Source: Pelargonium tetragonum
Lineage: Eukaryota > Streptophyta > Magnoliopsida > Geraniales > Geraniaceae
Length of the DNA stretch: 64,000 nucleotides
Reading direction: 5' to 3'
NCBI GenBank assembly: GCA_036897445.1
Contig: JAYMTL010000040.1
Coordinates: 62,001 to 126,000 of the forward strand
Shown here piece after piece: positions 52,350-63,470 of the stretch. The notes beneath the pieces are model-generated. The model saw nothing but the letters and a program-made list of their open reading frames with translations, had not been told where the DNA came from and made no database searches. Position 1 is the first letter of the stretch. Every line of letters starts with the position of its first letter. The position numbers and the translations under genes are program-made.

Positions 52350-52720
52350 ACCTTTAGGTTACTAAACTTCAGCAAATAAATATACTAATTAAAGCTAGAG
52401 TAATACAACTACTAAATACCATATCTAATACTAACAAAGGAGATACTATAAAGATATTAAGAAGAATACAATAGGCCAAAGCAACAGGTATAGCTCCTAA
52501 AACTAACAAAGCAAGTAAATAAGTATCAATATAAGTCAATCAAGTCTAGGTCAAAGAAGCCTGCTAAGTCGATTAAGTCAAGAAAGAAGTCTAAGCCGGG
52601 TAAATCCAGTAACTAAAACAAATAAGAAACAACAAAAGAATCTAAGTCATAAGAAGTGAATATATAGTGTATGGTTGTATACTCAAGTAACCATATAACA
52701 ATAACAACGGCCCCTAGAAA
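52350..52720 (+). mobile_element. retroelement-like fossil, copy C
   Basis: 52380-52520 has the C/A-rich gag-like texture of copies A and B. 52526-52538 shares an exact 13-base word (TCAATATAAGTCA) with copy A at 1909-1921. 52530-52620 encodes the clearest Lys/Ser-rich tail of the set, alternating Lys-Ser with Arg and Pro. After it, 52645-52680 loosely resembles 2003-2050 of copy A. No terminal repeat pair is visible. Broken and old. Confidence 0.4.
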
Positions 52721-53798
52721 TTCTTTGAAAGCAAGAGGCCTTTAGGAGTTACAAGCGCCTTTTTTCATTATCTTAGGTTTTAGTTGTACTGGCTCGAGGG
52801 ATTTGTATTAAGTACGAGAGTTAAAGGAATTGTCTGGGTAAAAACCTGGGGGTTGATCCACGTGCAGTAGGCTTTCAAGGAGGTTTTTGTTTAAATGATA
52901 TTTAAGTGAGCTGTTCGGTCAGTTATTGTTTTGTAGTAATAAGATTTGACTTTGATATTTCTGTTTTACTGGTTTTCGCAGAAGAAATGTTCTCTTTTAA
53001 ATTCCTTAAGATACCTGAGTTATACTCCCCCTTAATTTGCATACTTATATTCTTATCTTATATTGTCTAATTATACCCTATCTAACTCAGTACTAGACTA
53101 GTCTCTTTTTCTTTCATTGCGGGAATAGGTATACTCAGTGGTGAAAGCCTTATAATATAAAGAGTCTAATCAAGATATATAAAGATCCCACATTCCAAGC
53201 AGCAATACTTGTTGTGGGGATATACCTTTTTATACATTCCAAATTGAGATATATAAACCTACTCTTTCGTTTATTCTAGCTATGCTTATTGACTATCTAT
53301 TTTAATACCTTATATCAGGAGATTGCGGTCCAAAATCTTACCCTCAATTTACTTTCAAGAGTACTCCCGATTTTGGTTTGGGGACTAAAAGGTATTTAAA
53401 GCGCGCTCTACGCTCTGATGAAAAAGCCCTTAGAATTTCTTTGAGTTTAAAACCAAAGCTCTTGTAGAAAACACCCCGTTTACTCTTTAAATGGACTGGC
53501 AGAGATAAAAATTCTCTTGAATAAGTATGAATTATTTACAATGCAGTAGACAGGGCTGAGTTTCTCTAAAAAGAACGTAGGGTTTTAGGTCTCATCAGAC
53601 CCGATAGAAATTAATTATCACAAATAGATTTTTTACCTATCCGTGTTCAAAGACAAAGAGGTGTGACATAATGTTGTTAAAGGCGACTTCAAATAAGGAT
53701 ATTAATAGAATTGGGGCAGTACTCTTGTAGTCAGAGAAGCTTTGAATATCTTGTGACCAGAAAAAGGGGTCTAAGTCATGTATTCTTATTTCTCCTAG
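52721..53798. other. no supportable gene
   Basis: Only a 60-codon minus frame at 53637-53819, which runs into the tRNA relic and is a by-product of it. Confidence 0.4.
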
Positions 53799-53864
53799 GT
53801 AAGACCGGTGTTGAACCATATGTTGCTGCTTTTCATGGTGCTCTATCGAGTTGAATTACTTGGT
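53799..53864 (-). pseudogene. tRNA-derived relic (SINE head or tRNA pseudogene)
   Basis: The minus strand carries TAATTCAACTCGATAGAGCACC (53838-53859), matching the canonical A-box region TAGCTCAGTTGGTAGAGCACC, with TAGAGCACC intact. About 20 bases later comes GGTTCAACACC (53804-53814), near the B box. Acceptor strands do not pair. A-box and B-box order and spacing fit Pol III internal promoters of tRNA or SINE origin. The parent tRNA is not identifiable. Confidence 0.45.
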
Positions 53865-54494
53865 TTTATCAAAACTTTACGATAGAATTCGTAACTGGTC
53901 GATAACTAAACTAGTTCATTAAAGTAAGCATACCAGAACAATATTAGGCAAGGTATTGGTTTACAGAGCTTTTTACTACAGAGAGCTAGAGGAAGCTTTA
54001 ACAACTAATATTATAATACTCTCTATTACATAACTCTATTAACTACCTATAAACATTGAATAACTTTAGATAATATAACAACTGTCCTAGGGAATACCGG
54101 TATAGCTACAGTAAGTACAGGCTAAAATAAGAGGGCCCATAGAAACAAGAAGAAGACTTATAAGGAAAGGTCTTATGGCCCATAAGAAGAGTATAGCTGC
54201 AAAGACAAGGGAAAGAGGGGATAGCTCATAAGAGGAAGAATCCTAGGACAGGTTGGTAGGTATTGTAAAGACGGGTTTCCACAAATGACATAGAACTGAG
54301 TTTAGGTTTTACAAGGTAAAAGCCAGGAGTCTCCTTTTCTTAAAATTCCGAGCTAGCTTCAAAAAGGGAGAATGAAAAAAAAATCACATATATAAAGTCA
54401 TTCTTTTCCTGTCACTCTAAAATGAAGAAAGTATAAAAGATATAAAGTAGATAAGGAATTTACTAAGATCTTGTATAAGATATAAGAAGTTATT
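53865..54494 (+). other. C/A-rich patch, possible gag-like shard
   Basis: 53980-54260 is C/A-rich and then G/A-rich on the plus strand, similar in texture to the fossil retroelement copies, but it shares no word with them that I could find. No open frame of 60 codons. Confidence 0.2.
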
Positions 54495-54570
54495 AGTTAA
54501 TTGTCTCCTTTTCAAAGAAATACAGCAAAGAGAATTCCTAGAAACCATGAGTTCAAATCCCTTAGAAGTT
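54495..54570 (+). pseudogene. tRNA-like relic
   Basis: The T-arm at 54547-54563 has loop TTCAAAT between ATGAG and CCCTT: three pairs, one A.C and one T.T. TTAGTTAATTG (54494-54504) could be a ruined A box at about tRNA distance. The minus frame 54417-54617 is a by-product. Confidence 0.3.
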
Positions 54571-57095
54571 CCGGTGAGCTTAAATTCTTTTGAATCGCAG
54601 CCAGTAAAGAAAATCACTTAACATAGAAGAAACCTTTTCTCGTATTTCCTTGAATAGACTTCCCAAGGACCTACCCCTAGCAGCACTGAAACCTCCTTAC
54701 AAAATCAATTTCTCTTATAGGAACTCAGCTACCCTATAGAGGAAACCCCTTTATTCTTTTCCAAATTCTTTATCTGTTAAAACATTTTGCTTGAGACCTC
54801 AAAATCGAAAGTTCAAGTTGTGTCATCTTATCCTTGCTAAGAATCTTTGTACTTACGTTATTGGGATCTATTCTGATGCCTTCTATCTATAGGGCTTCGC
54901 CTTAAGGTAGGAAGCCCCCTTTGAGACTTGGCCGAGCTAGACCTGGATAATTAAGAATGATAAAATCAAACATCCAGAATTTTCTTAGCAAAAGATCCTT
55001 TAGTAATAATAGTAATAGACAAGCACTATATGCAATAAGTTTTTACTAAACAATATTATTATTATAGCTAACGGGAACCCACAGTCTAAAAAGTTTTAAT
55101 CCTATAAAATTTCCTTTGCAGTATCCCTTTAGGCTTAGTATTTCTATAAATTCAATTTCAATTATATGAGCGTCAATTTGTCCCGCCTCTTTAAAAGACT
55201 TTTTTTTATTAAGTGTTAAATAATCTGAGTTCTAATGTCAAATTCAAGTCTATAAAAAATGAAAAAGTCCTATTATGGTATCATTTTTCGACAAGGCATA
55301 TCCCCTCCTTTTCTGGGGACTCCATTCTAGGCGCGGCCTCCGTGTGTGGGATTCTAATATCGAGTCATAATCTGGGGCATGGGTTTCCTAAGATATACCA
55401 ACAGTGAATCAAATTTTAGGGCCTATTTTATCAAACGTCCGGTATCTCATACGACTTAGAATTTATATACTCTAATAAAGCGACTTTTTGTAAATTTCTG
55501 CCTTTCTTTATACCCTAAACTAGGCCAGAGAGGGTCAATATCTTTCCAAATTTTCGGGTATTTCTATAAAATCTAATATATATATAACTTAGAAAACTTT
55601 ATGCTCTGGCCTATTATAGTTAAATCCTACTAGCTCTTAACTCGTTTATCGTAAATTAACATAATAAAGTAACCAAAATGAAGTGTAATCAGACTACCAA
55701 GAATCAGATGAATACCCCAGAAACCCATAGAATCACTCTTGACTTGCCTAGCAGCACCCCCTTTTTCATATCTAGAAAATACTAATTAACCTAATACTAA
55801 ATCGGGATCCGGGGTTCTAAATGCGACTTAGAATCGAAATCGCTTAGATAAGGAATCTCATAGTTATAAATTATATTAGCAATTGATGAACAAATTTATA
55901 TAGCCCTTATTTATTTACATTTACGAGCAAGAACCCAACATATGAAAGAGTCAAATGAATTTAGACGTGTTAGAATGCTTTTACGATTACGATTTTACAG
56001 ATATTCCTTATTTAGAATATTCACTATAGTCGGAAAACACGTCTTGTCTTATTGGAAGCTAGAGTAGGATTACCCCCATTGGATCTATGGTAATTAAAAG
56101 TGGGATCGTTAGTCCTTGCAAGATACCAAAGAACCCTTCCCTACACTGGGGGCTCTTTTGGAATACGTAATATAACCCTGTTTTAAGATTGTAAATGAAA
56201 ATTTCTCAATATTCAGTACCTAAACTTTTTAGATTTCCAAGGCATATGCCAATATATTTTATTACTCTTAATTAACTACTTCGTGGGAACAGGGAATCCT
56301 AATTATTTTTAGCACAGCTAATAAATAAATTAGGGTTTTTAGTATCTCCTTAAGTTTTAGTTAAATCCATTTTGGAATCTAGTAAGTTGCTTCTCGCTCT
56401 ACTCAGAAATATGGGGCAATTCAGAATCCCGAGTTCAACTCTTTCAGCAGCTCTATAAATACTCAAATCTATTTGAAATAAAAAAAGAGTCATTAGCAAG
56501 AATTGGCATAATCTAAGGTTAGGTAGAAAACTAAAGAATAAAATATCCAAACTAAAAGAGAGCTAGTTAACTAAAAGAATAGGACTTACTGAGATTCACG
56601 TAACTTCATCAACCATATAGTACGACAGCCTAAACATTTTACTGTTTAGGTATACGGCAATAAAATGCCTTAAAAGGGTTACTAAGAACTTCGTTTTTCA
56701 TTAGGGAAGAATCCTCCCAGGAGCTTTTTCTTCTTTTTACTTTGTACAAAGTGGAGTACCTACTGCAGCATTTATTTCCTCTAACTAGTAATTTGACTAT
56801 TTTTCCGTCGGGCAAATATGGGGTACTAACAGTGGGTTTTCCTTTACTAGGCATATATATTTAATATTTGTTATCGTAGAAGTTCGTGGTAACTGAAACT
56901 CATAAATTATAGACGTCTTTTTCTTAAGCACTCCCTAAGTAATATATGGGACGTACTATGTCAGCTAATTTGTGGACTTTAATTTGTCCATATCATAAGA
57001 TCCTAGTACTAAGTGTTTAGTCCTTATAAACTTTACTTAGTTTTGGTAGTTATAATATAGAGTTAGTATAAATATCTTGCTAGATTCCTTAACAG
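54571..57095. other. no supportable gene
   Basis: Frames of 64-71 codons only (55213-55407 plus, 56350-56550 and 56639-56854 minus). None has a motif. Confidence 0.45.
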
Positions 57096-57401
57096 TTAAT
57101 AAGAGTTTCTAACTAAAGAGTACTTAATCCTTGAGCAACGCAGAGTAGAAGCGTCCCCTGTAAAACGGAATTCCAGTACATAAAAAGCAATCTTTGTGGG
57201 GTTGGGATTTTCCAGAAGTCTAAAGTAAATACAAAACCTTTTCTTTTTCTTAGTAATGGTCTTATCTAAAAACCTGAAGAAAACGCTATTAAGACGCTTT
57301 TTAGTAATATTAGTAATAAAAAAAAAGAGGCAGAGCCATAAATCTAACGAAATTCCTATATCCCTTAGAAAAAGACTTTGAAGGTAAGAGAATCTCTTCA
57401 T
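57096..57401 (-). other. 101-codon open frame, unrecognised
   Basis: A minus-strand frame rich in Phe, Leu, Ile and Lys. A hydrophobic stretch near residues 10-32 could be a membrane segment but is expected of any AT-rich chance frame. No family is recognised and the length is within chance. Confidence 0.1.
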
Positions 57402-59433
57402 TCATACATAAGTGATAAATCAGAGATCCAGGAGTACATAGGTAATGTAATTAAGAAAGATCAATGAAAATCACAAATTTCCTGGACAGGACTTTGCCCT
57501 CTAAAAAGCTAAGGCAAGGTTTATCTTGGAGCTCTCTTTATGAATTGTAATATGGACCTTGTCCCCACCTCGAGTTTTAAAATAATTAGACTCTCATAAC
57601 AAAGGAATACTATACTAGAAAATCTCGCAATGAATCTCGTAAAAGCCCCTTATTCTACTGGACAAAGTAAAGTTACCGCATAATATAGAGAACTCAAATT
57701 ATATATAAGCAAAATCACGGAAATGATGGCCCCCTAACAATGCAGGAAATTCGGATAAAAAGTACGAGGCAAAACTGCCGTCTCAGAAGAAGAAATTTTA
57801 TTACAAAACTAATAATAAAAAATAAAGGACATAGTCAGCTGTTGAAGCTGGTTTAGGATCTTGTTCTTTAAAACGTAGCTAAATTTTTAGAGACTCGGGT
57901 AAGTTCAAATCGAGTTATTCCTTTTAGTTACAAAAAGTAGGCTCGTTAAAGTGTAAATCAAGCTCTATTCTTTATTATAACTCAGAGCTGCTAAGCCGAT
58001 TCATTTTATTGTGTCCGGAGTCCTATTTCTCGTCTATTTATTATGGAATTCCCTATTTACTATGTGAGAAATTTGATCTTACACAGCCACTTATCCTTTC
58101 CTTAGATTATTTCTTATCGGGCTTAGAATACAGACTGAATTTTGCCCCTTTATATTCCTTATTCCTTACGAATCGCGCTTAATCCTGTTGATTGAGCCCT
58201 CTTTGACACCAGAGTATTATACTTAACTTCAAATTCAGTCTTTTTGGTCTTTTTATTACGAGTTTTATAAGTTTACCTGACAAAACAAAAGTCAAACTCT
58301 CTTTGTGTACATGGGTATAACCGCGATCTAAGTTTCTGTTACATAACAAAATTATATAGGTAAGCTTTTATTTTCATAATAAAGTGTCAGTTTTCCTAAT
58401 TCATAAGTAATTTAAAGAGTTCTCCACTCGCCCTTGACCCGTAGCATGGGGATACTGTCCCGTTAAATTAAAAACCTTTAGAGGGCTTATACTATAACAT
58501 AAGTTAGCAAAACCCCTGAGAAATAGAGCGTTCAAGATACAAGATAGATTACTTTAGTTTGGGTTTTTATAAAAAGAGTGTTAGTAAAAGAATGCTTTTT
58601 GAAGTCTTTCCTCTACCAGAAACTTTTCAATATCCCCTTGTCTTGGTTCTGCATATTCTTCAACTCTTAATCCGCTGCTCCACCCTTTACTGCACTCTCA
58701 AGGGGTCCCCTATACGGATTCTCCTAAAACCAAGTAGATTTTTCTGCCTACTAAAAAATTTCCTAGGTTCAAGATCTTTCCGTTTCATTGCACAGTTCTA
58801 AAGGAAGCTCCGTAAGGGATCCCTTTCATTTCAATTTTCGGAATAAGGGCTTTAACTTTCAAGGGGTTTACTACTACTTCACTTGTCTTAATAGTGCTGC
58901 TGGGATTCCAAGTAAAGGCATTGCTTTTTATACGAACTCTTAAGATAGCAAAACTAATAAGGCTGTGGCTTTTCCTCCGTTTGATATACAGTATCCTCTT
59001 GTTATCAAGGTTACGGCTAAGATTTTAGCTCCTAGGGGAATTTTGGATCCCTTGTTAAATTGGGTTTTGAACTATATATCCTTATTTTTTGTTGCTGAAT
59101 TCCGCAGTTAATAGCCTCGATTTTTTATACTATGAGAAAAAAATAAGGTAATTCAATTAAGCAATTACACGTATTCTACATATAACTTAAATGGCAATAA
59201 GTCTGAATTCTAAAATAGTCGATACGAAACTTTATGCTTAAACTTTTGATTCCTACCTCTTTGCCGAGTAACCTCAGTAATAATTACGAGATCTTGCAGA
59301 AGCGCCAGAGAGTTTTGTTTATAAGTTTCAGGAATTTCTTTTTTTTTCCTTAGTTAGTTATTTATAGATATAATCCATTTTATAACGCACTTTACTTTTC
59401 CTATAGGGGCCGGATATTTCAAATTTACTAGAA
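57402..59433. other. no supportable gene
   Basis: One 80-codon plus frame (58559-58801), hydrophobic and without motif. 57884-57926 contains a weak tRNA-like AGTTCAAATCG word. Confidence 0.45.
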
Positions 59434-59487
59434 CTATGGGGCTTGAACTCGTGGATTTACTATCTGAGGTGAGGCGTTTTAACGGAT
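59434..59487 (-). pseudogene. class II tRNA-like relic, possibly tRNA-Leu(CAG)
   Basis: On the minus strand GTTAAAACGCC (59475-59485) resembles the end of a tRNA-Leu/Ser D-arm. Then CCTCAGATA (59461-59469) would place anticodon CAG in a seven-base loop. The T-arm (59436-59452) ACGAG-TTCAAGC-CCCAT keeps three pairs, with one A.C and one C.A. The anticodon stem does not pair well. Dead copy; identity tentative. Confidence 0.35.
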
Positions 59488-60199
59488 AATAGAGTCTCCG
59501 CTTGGGAGGAATTTGAGATATCAACTACCTTTTTTTTTCAAGTAAGGATTCTGTATTTGAGATACTTATACTTTATATAAGTGATTTCGAGCTCGGTCTA
59601 ATTAGACTCTTACTAAGAACTAAGATTTTGGTATCAAGAAGTAAAAGGGGCACTTCCATGTGGGTAGTTTAGGTTGGGGATGTCACAGAAGTATATTAAG
59701 CTGCAGAGGAAAGCATGAAGAAAGTAGGCATAGCCTAATTCAGTTGATAGTCAAATGGTAAAGAGAAGAATTCCTTAAAACTTGTAAGAAGTCTGCTTTA
59801 TTTATGTAACTAGAAAGGGATTGGAAAAGATAATCTAACTATCAACAGAGTTCTAATTTGGGGATATTCGCGGAATTGCTAAATTATGAAAAAAATGCCA
59901 AGATCTATACTATATTTCTAGGTATAAGGTTAATTGAGATACCCCCAGAGTCATTTTAGAGTAGTACAAAATGTTCGATCTCATTTTCTTTGTCCTTTAG
60001 CGAATTCACATAGGTAGCCTTTTTCAGTCAATTGCTAAACTTACGCCTTATGGGATCTTACAGATACGGAAATCAAGCTTTTTTTATAAGGCCCTTTTTC
60101 GTGCTTTATAACTTATAACAAGGCTTTAAAGACCCAATCCTGTATTTTTCAGTTTCTTTATCTTTTTATAAGCGTTAAAGGAAAGTTAAGGGTGCTCTT
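59488..60199. other. no feature seen
   Basis: An isolated A-box-like word TAATTCAGTTGATAG (59737-59751) is not followed by a B box. No frame of 60 codons. Confidence 0.4.
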
Positions 60200-61030
60200 G
60201 GTTCTTTTTAGAATGCTTGTCAGTATTAGTCTTGTGTTCTCTGTCACTTAAGGCAATTAAATAAGGAAATCGTTCTATATAAATAAAGCAGATAAGAGTG
60301 TAAGTAGCTTAGAAAGTTTGGGACAGTTAAACGCTTAGTTTTAGGCGTGAATTGGAGGGCTATTAGTACTCCTTCCTGTAGCGGACGCGGAATGCGAGGA
60401 AGAAGCCTAAAGACCCGTGTGAGAGATACGTGGGAGGAGAAGATCTCACTAAGTTCGGATAGCACTGTATAGAATAGCTTAATGAGTCTTCTCTTGGATT
60501 GTATCTATATCTTAGTAGGTCGGAAATGGCCTTATTAGTTTCCAATTCTTTCAGAGAAGCTCGCACCTTAGATTTTTTGTTGAATATGTTAGAGAGGAGG
60601 AGGGAAAGACCTAAACCTAAAGTAGATTGCTAACACCTTTAAAAAAGATACAAATTAAGATCATAAAAAACTTGTAAGATAGCTACTAGTATTTAAAAGG
60701 TTTTTGCGTTTAGAATGAGAGGAACCAAAAAGAGACAAACGGAATAGACGAGAGCATTATAATGAAGTTGCTAAGATACGGGAAAGAATCAATAGAAAAG
60801 AAAAGGAGCGATAGATGAGAAGGGTTGCCCCAGTAAATAGACTATCCATCCACAAAAGGGTTACCAGCCTTGCTTCCGGAATCCTCTTAATACTGGATAT
60901 AATAAAACCAAAGGTGAGGTGCATAAACCAACGGACATTCTGAGATGAGTCATTATTTAAATACAAATAACAGATATAAAAGGAGCTAGCCAAGAGACGT
61001 GAAATTATCCCCTTTCTAAAAGGAGACATA
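60200..61030 (-). other. less decayed patch with overlapping minus-strand frames
   Basis: GC rises locally (31 of 60 bases in 60361-60420) and CpG is more frequent than elsewhere. Three minus-strand frames lie close together: 60757-61029 (90 codons, two hydrophobic stretches in the C-terminal half), 60363-60566 (67 codons, polar and basic) and 60244-60465 (73 codons, overlapping in another phase). None is recognised. The RIP ratios here are milder (1.17 and 0.81). It could be a single-copy remnant or a spliced exon cluster. Evidence is thin. Confidence 0.2.
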
Positions 61031-62871
61031 TTATGAAAAAGTATACTTTTATAAGAGTGATGGAAAAAGTCAAATTGTATAGATTTTTGGGTTGTATTCT
61101 CTATCTAGGATTTGCCACTTCATTATATTATAGATAGGGAGAAATGGCTAAAGAGTCACTTATATTTTATAGATTGCTTATATCATATAAACTTTGACTT
61201 TCGAGCTTAAAAAAGTTCTGTTCTTTTAAATTGTATTTATTAAGAATCTTTATTTCAAATAAGGAAGAAGAAAGCCTCGAATAAGCTAAATTCTAATTTC
61301 CAGATTTGTCGGTTTCGGTTGCTGCTTAAAGGAATATGAAGCTCCGAAATTGATTATAAAAGGCAAGGGCTGGATTGGATAATGAGAATTTAGCGGGCTC
61401 TCTATTTATTGTTATCGGAATCCTCAGCTGATTATAATTATAAAGGGGTCCTTTGTTCGCAAAAAAGCCAATAATGGGTAAATCTAGTGAAGCTCCTTTT
61501 ATTTCATTTTGCTTTGGTTACTCATACAAAAGTTAATAGTCCTTCTCAAGGAATTTCGGTTATATCCTAATTATCTAAAACCTAATTTTTTTCTTTTTAT
61601 AATGTCTTAAAAGCCCCGAGTATTATAAGCTTCCTTATTGGTTTAGACTCCCTTTTTTGATTTTCATTTTACCGATCCAGGAATCCCTCGCAAGGACTTA
61701 TTACGACTTTCTCTATGAATACCTTTGATTGAAGGTGTTATATCCTACCACCAAGAATTCTCTGTAATACCAATCCCAGGTAATAGCTTGCTTTAGAGTT
61801 AACTAGTCCTCAATTCCCTAGGTGCCATGTATTAAATTATGAAATATAGGTTATATAGGTTTAAGTTTGATGAGTAAAGAGTTTTCTTAACAAAGAAAAG
61901 GATCCTGTTACAGGTTTTTTAGGGGCTTGGTTTTTATCTATCGATATAGTTTTATACGGATCAGTCCATAACAAAGAAAGGGGGCTAGACATTAGTTTAT
62001 ACTTAAGAGGAACGTTAGATTCAATTCTGTCGAGCCGGCCAAAAGGAGTGCTGCTTATTTGACAAGGGAGTTAGGCAATAAAAAAGCAGTAGAGTTCTCT
62101 GGGGATGAAATGGGCAAGTACATAGGAATCGTAAACTCAGGATCCTTTATCTTTTTAGAGAGCTTACATGCTATCGGGGAGAAATACATGCGTGTTAAGC
62201 ACTAGAATTCTATTGCAGTAGATCGGAGATAATATGTGTACAGATTGCGGGAGAGTAAAAAAACTTTGTTGGTCAGGGCGGACCTATATATGGGAGTTGC
62301 TATATTTACTTTATTCTAATTCTAGTTTATATATAAAGGACGCAAAAAGCTAATGAAAAATGAAAAAGAACTCATAACTTTAAACAAGGGCTTCGAAAGT
62401 CTATAGCGGGATTTTTATAGTAATAGTAACTTTTTTCAAGGTTTATACATTTATACATAAGGGCTCCCTAGTTTACGGGGCCCCTGGGGACAGAATATTT
62501 TACTTAGAAGTTACTGCTCAAGTCCACTAGTTTTCTTAGTTATCCAAATAAAGCTCCACTTATCCTGTAAAGGCAGAAATAGCTTACGACTCGATTGACT
62601 CTTACACTTCCTCGAGTTTTAGTAAATTAAAAATAAGGAATTCAGGCTAAAGTTCTATACTTAACTAAAAAAAGCCTCTTCGAGTGCTGGTAAACCGGAA
62701 TTGACTTCCATTAATAAGGAAAGGTAAGTTTCAGAGCAACAGGTTTTTCTAATGAACATATTAAGAAGTCAATAAAAAGATGTTAGTTAAAGATTTTCCA
62801 GTAAGTGAAGTCAAGGTCATTTTTTCTTTTTTAGAACCTTTTTCTTCTTCTTCTAGTTTATGTGCGTGTCC
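61031..62871. other. no feature seen
   Basis: No open frame of 60 codons on either strand in 1.8 kb; no tRNA box or shared word. Confidence 0.45.
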
Positions 62872-63470
62872 TAGTGTAAGGTGTTCTAGACGGATACTAT
62901 TAAATGAGTTACCTTCTTCGGATGCACTCCGACGGTAATACAGATGTATGCATGTACTATAAGGCTGAATGCTTCAAGATAAAGACATAGAAGAAGAGGA
63001 ATTATATCCTTAAATTAAAACTCGTGTTATTGTTAGTTTTTTTAATCTCTTTTACCTCTAGTTAAGTAAGATAAAACCCTTAAATAGCAGGTTTATTATT
63101 TTCTAGTGTGTAAGGTAACTTTCTTCTTAGAGGAGCCAGTTATTCCTACTAATTCCTAAGGCATTAAGATTAAGCTTCTGAACAAAGGCTCCCCAGCCAT
63201 TAAAAGTAAGGGTTAGAATATAGTAAATCAAAAGTTTTCCAAGTTAAATGATCAACAGCTAAAGTTAAGGAGTATTTGCTTTTCTGTGTTACAGGTCTTG
63301 GGAAAGAGGATAGATATATTGTTTAAGTTTCAAGGATAAAGATTTGGCTTTCCTTTATTAATTAGAAGTATTTCATCATATTCTGGTTCTAAGCTTAAGA
63401 TTTTAAGGAATAAGTTGAAGCTTAGTATTTAGGAGCTTTTCTAGTTCTAGTAGCTTCCAGAATTTTATGG
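62872..63470 (+). mobile_element. retroelement-like fossil, copy E
   Basis: 62872-62935 matches 1548-1616 of copy A: the exact word TAGTGTAAGGT, then AATGAGTTACCTTCTTCGG (one extra base in copy A), then a CTCCGACGG/TTCAGTCGGG-like end. A related TAGTGTGTAAGGT occurs at 63103. Downstream, 63190-63450 is a plus-strand stretch of low stop density, Lys/Ser/Leu-rich, which could be the start of a gag-like region. If so, 62872-62935 would lie at the end of a 5' LTR or leader, but no LTR edges can be drawn. Broken. Confidence 0.35.

Noticed and set aside
57884-57926. GTAGCTAAATTTTTAGAG followed by AGTTCAAATCG as a tRNA
   Set aside because: The two boxes are far too close together and no arm pairs in register.
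59737-59810. TAATTCAGTTGATAG as an A box two changes from TAGCTCAGTTGGTAG
   Set aside because: No T-arm or B box follows within 60 bases, so one short word is insufficient.
4696-61029. About fifty open frames of 60-113 codons as candidate small genes
   Set aside because: Their number and maximum length fit chance at this composition, many overlap on both strands, several are by-products of tRNA-like sequence (34196-34426, 51485-51745, 53637-53819, 54417-54617), and none has a recognisable domain.
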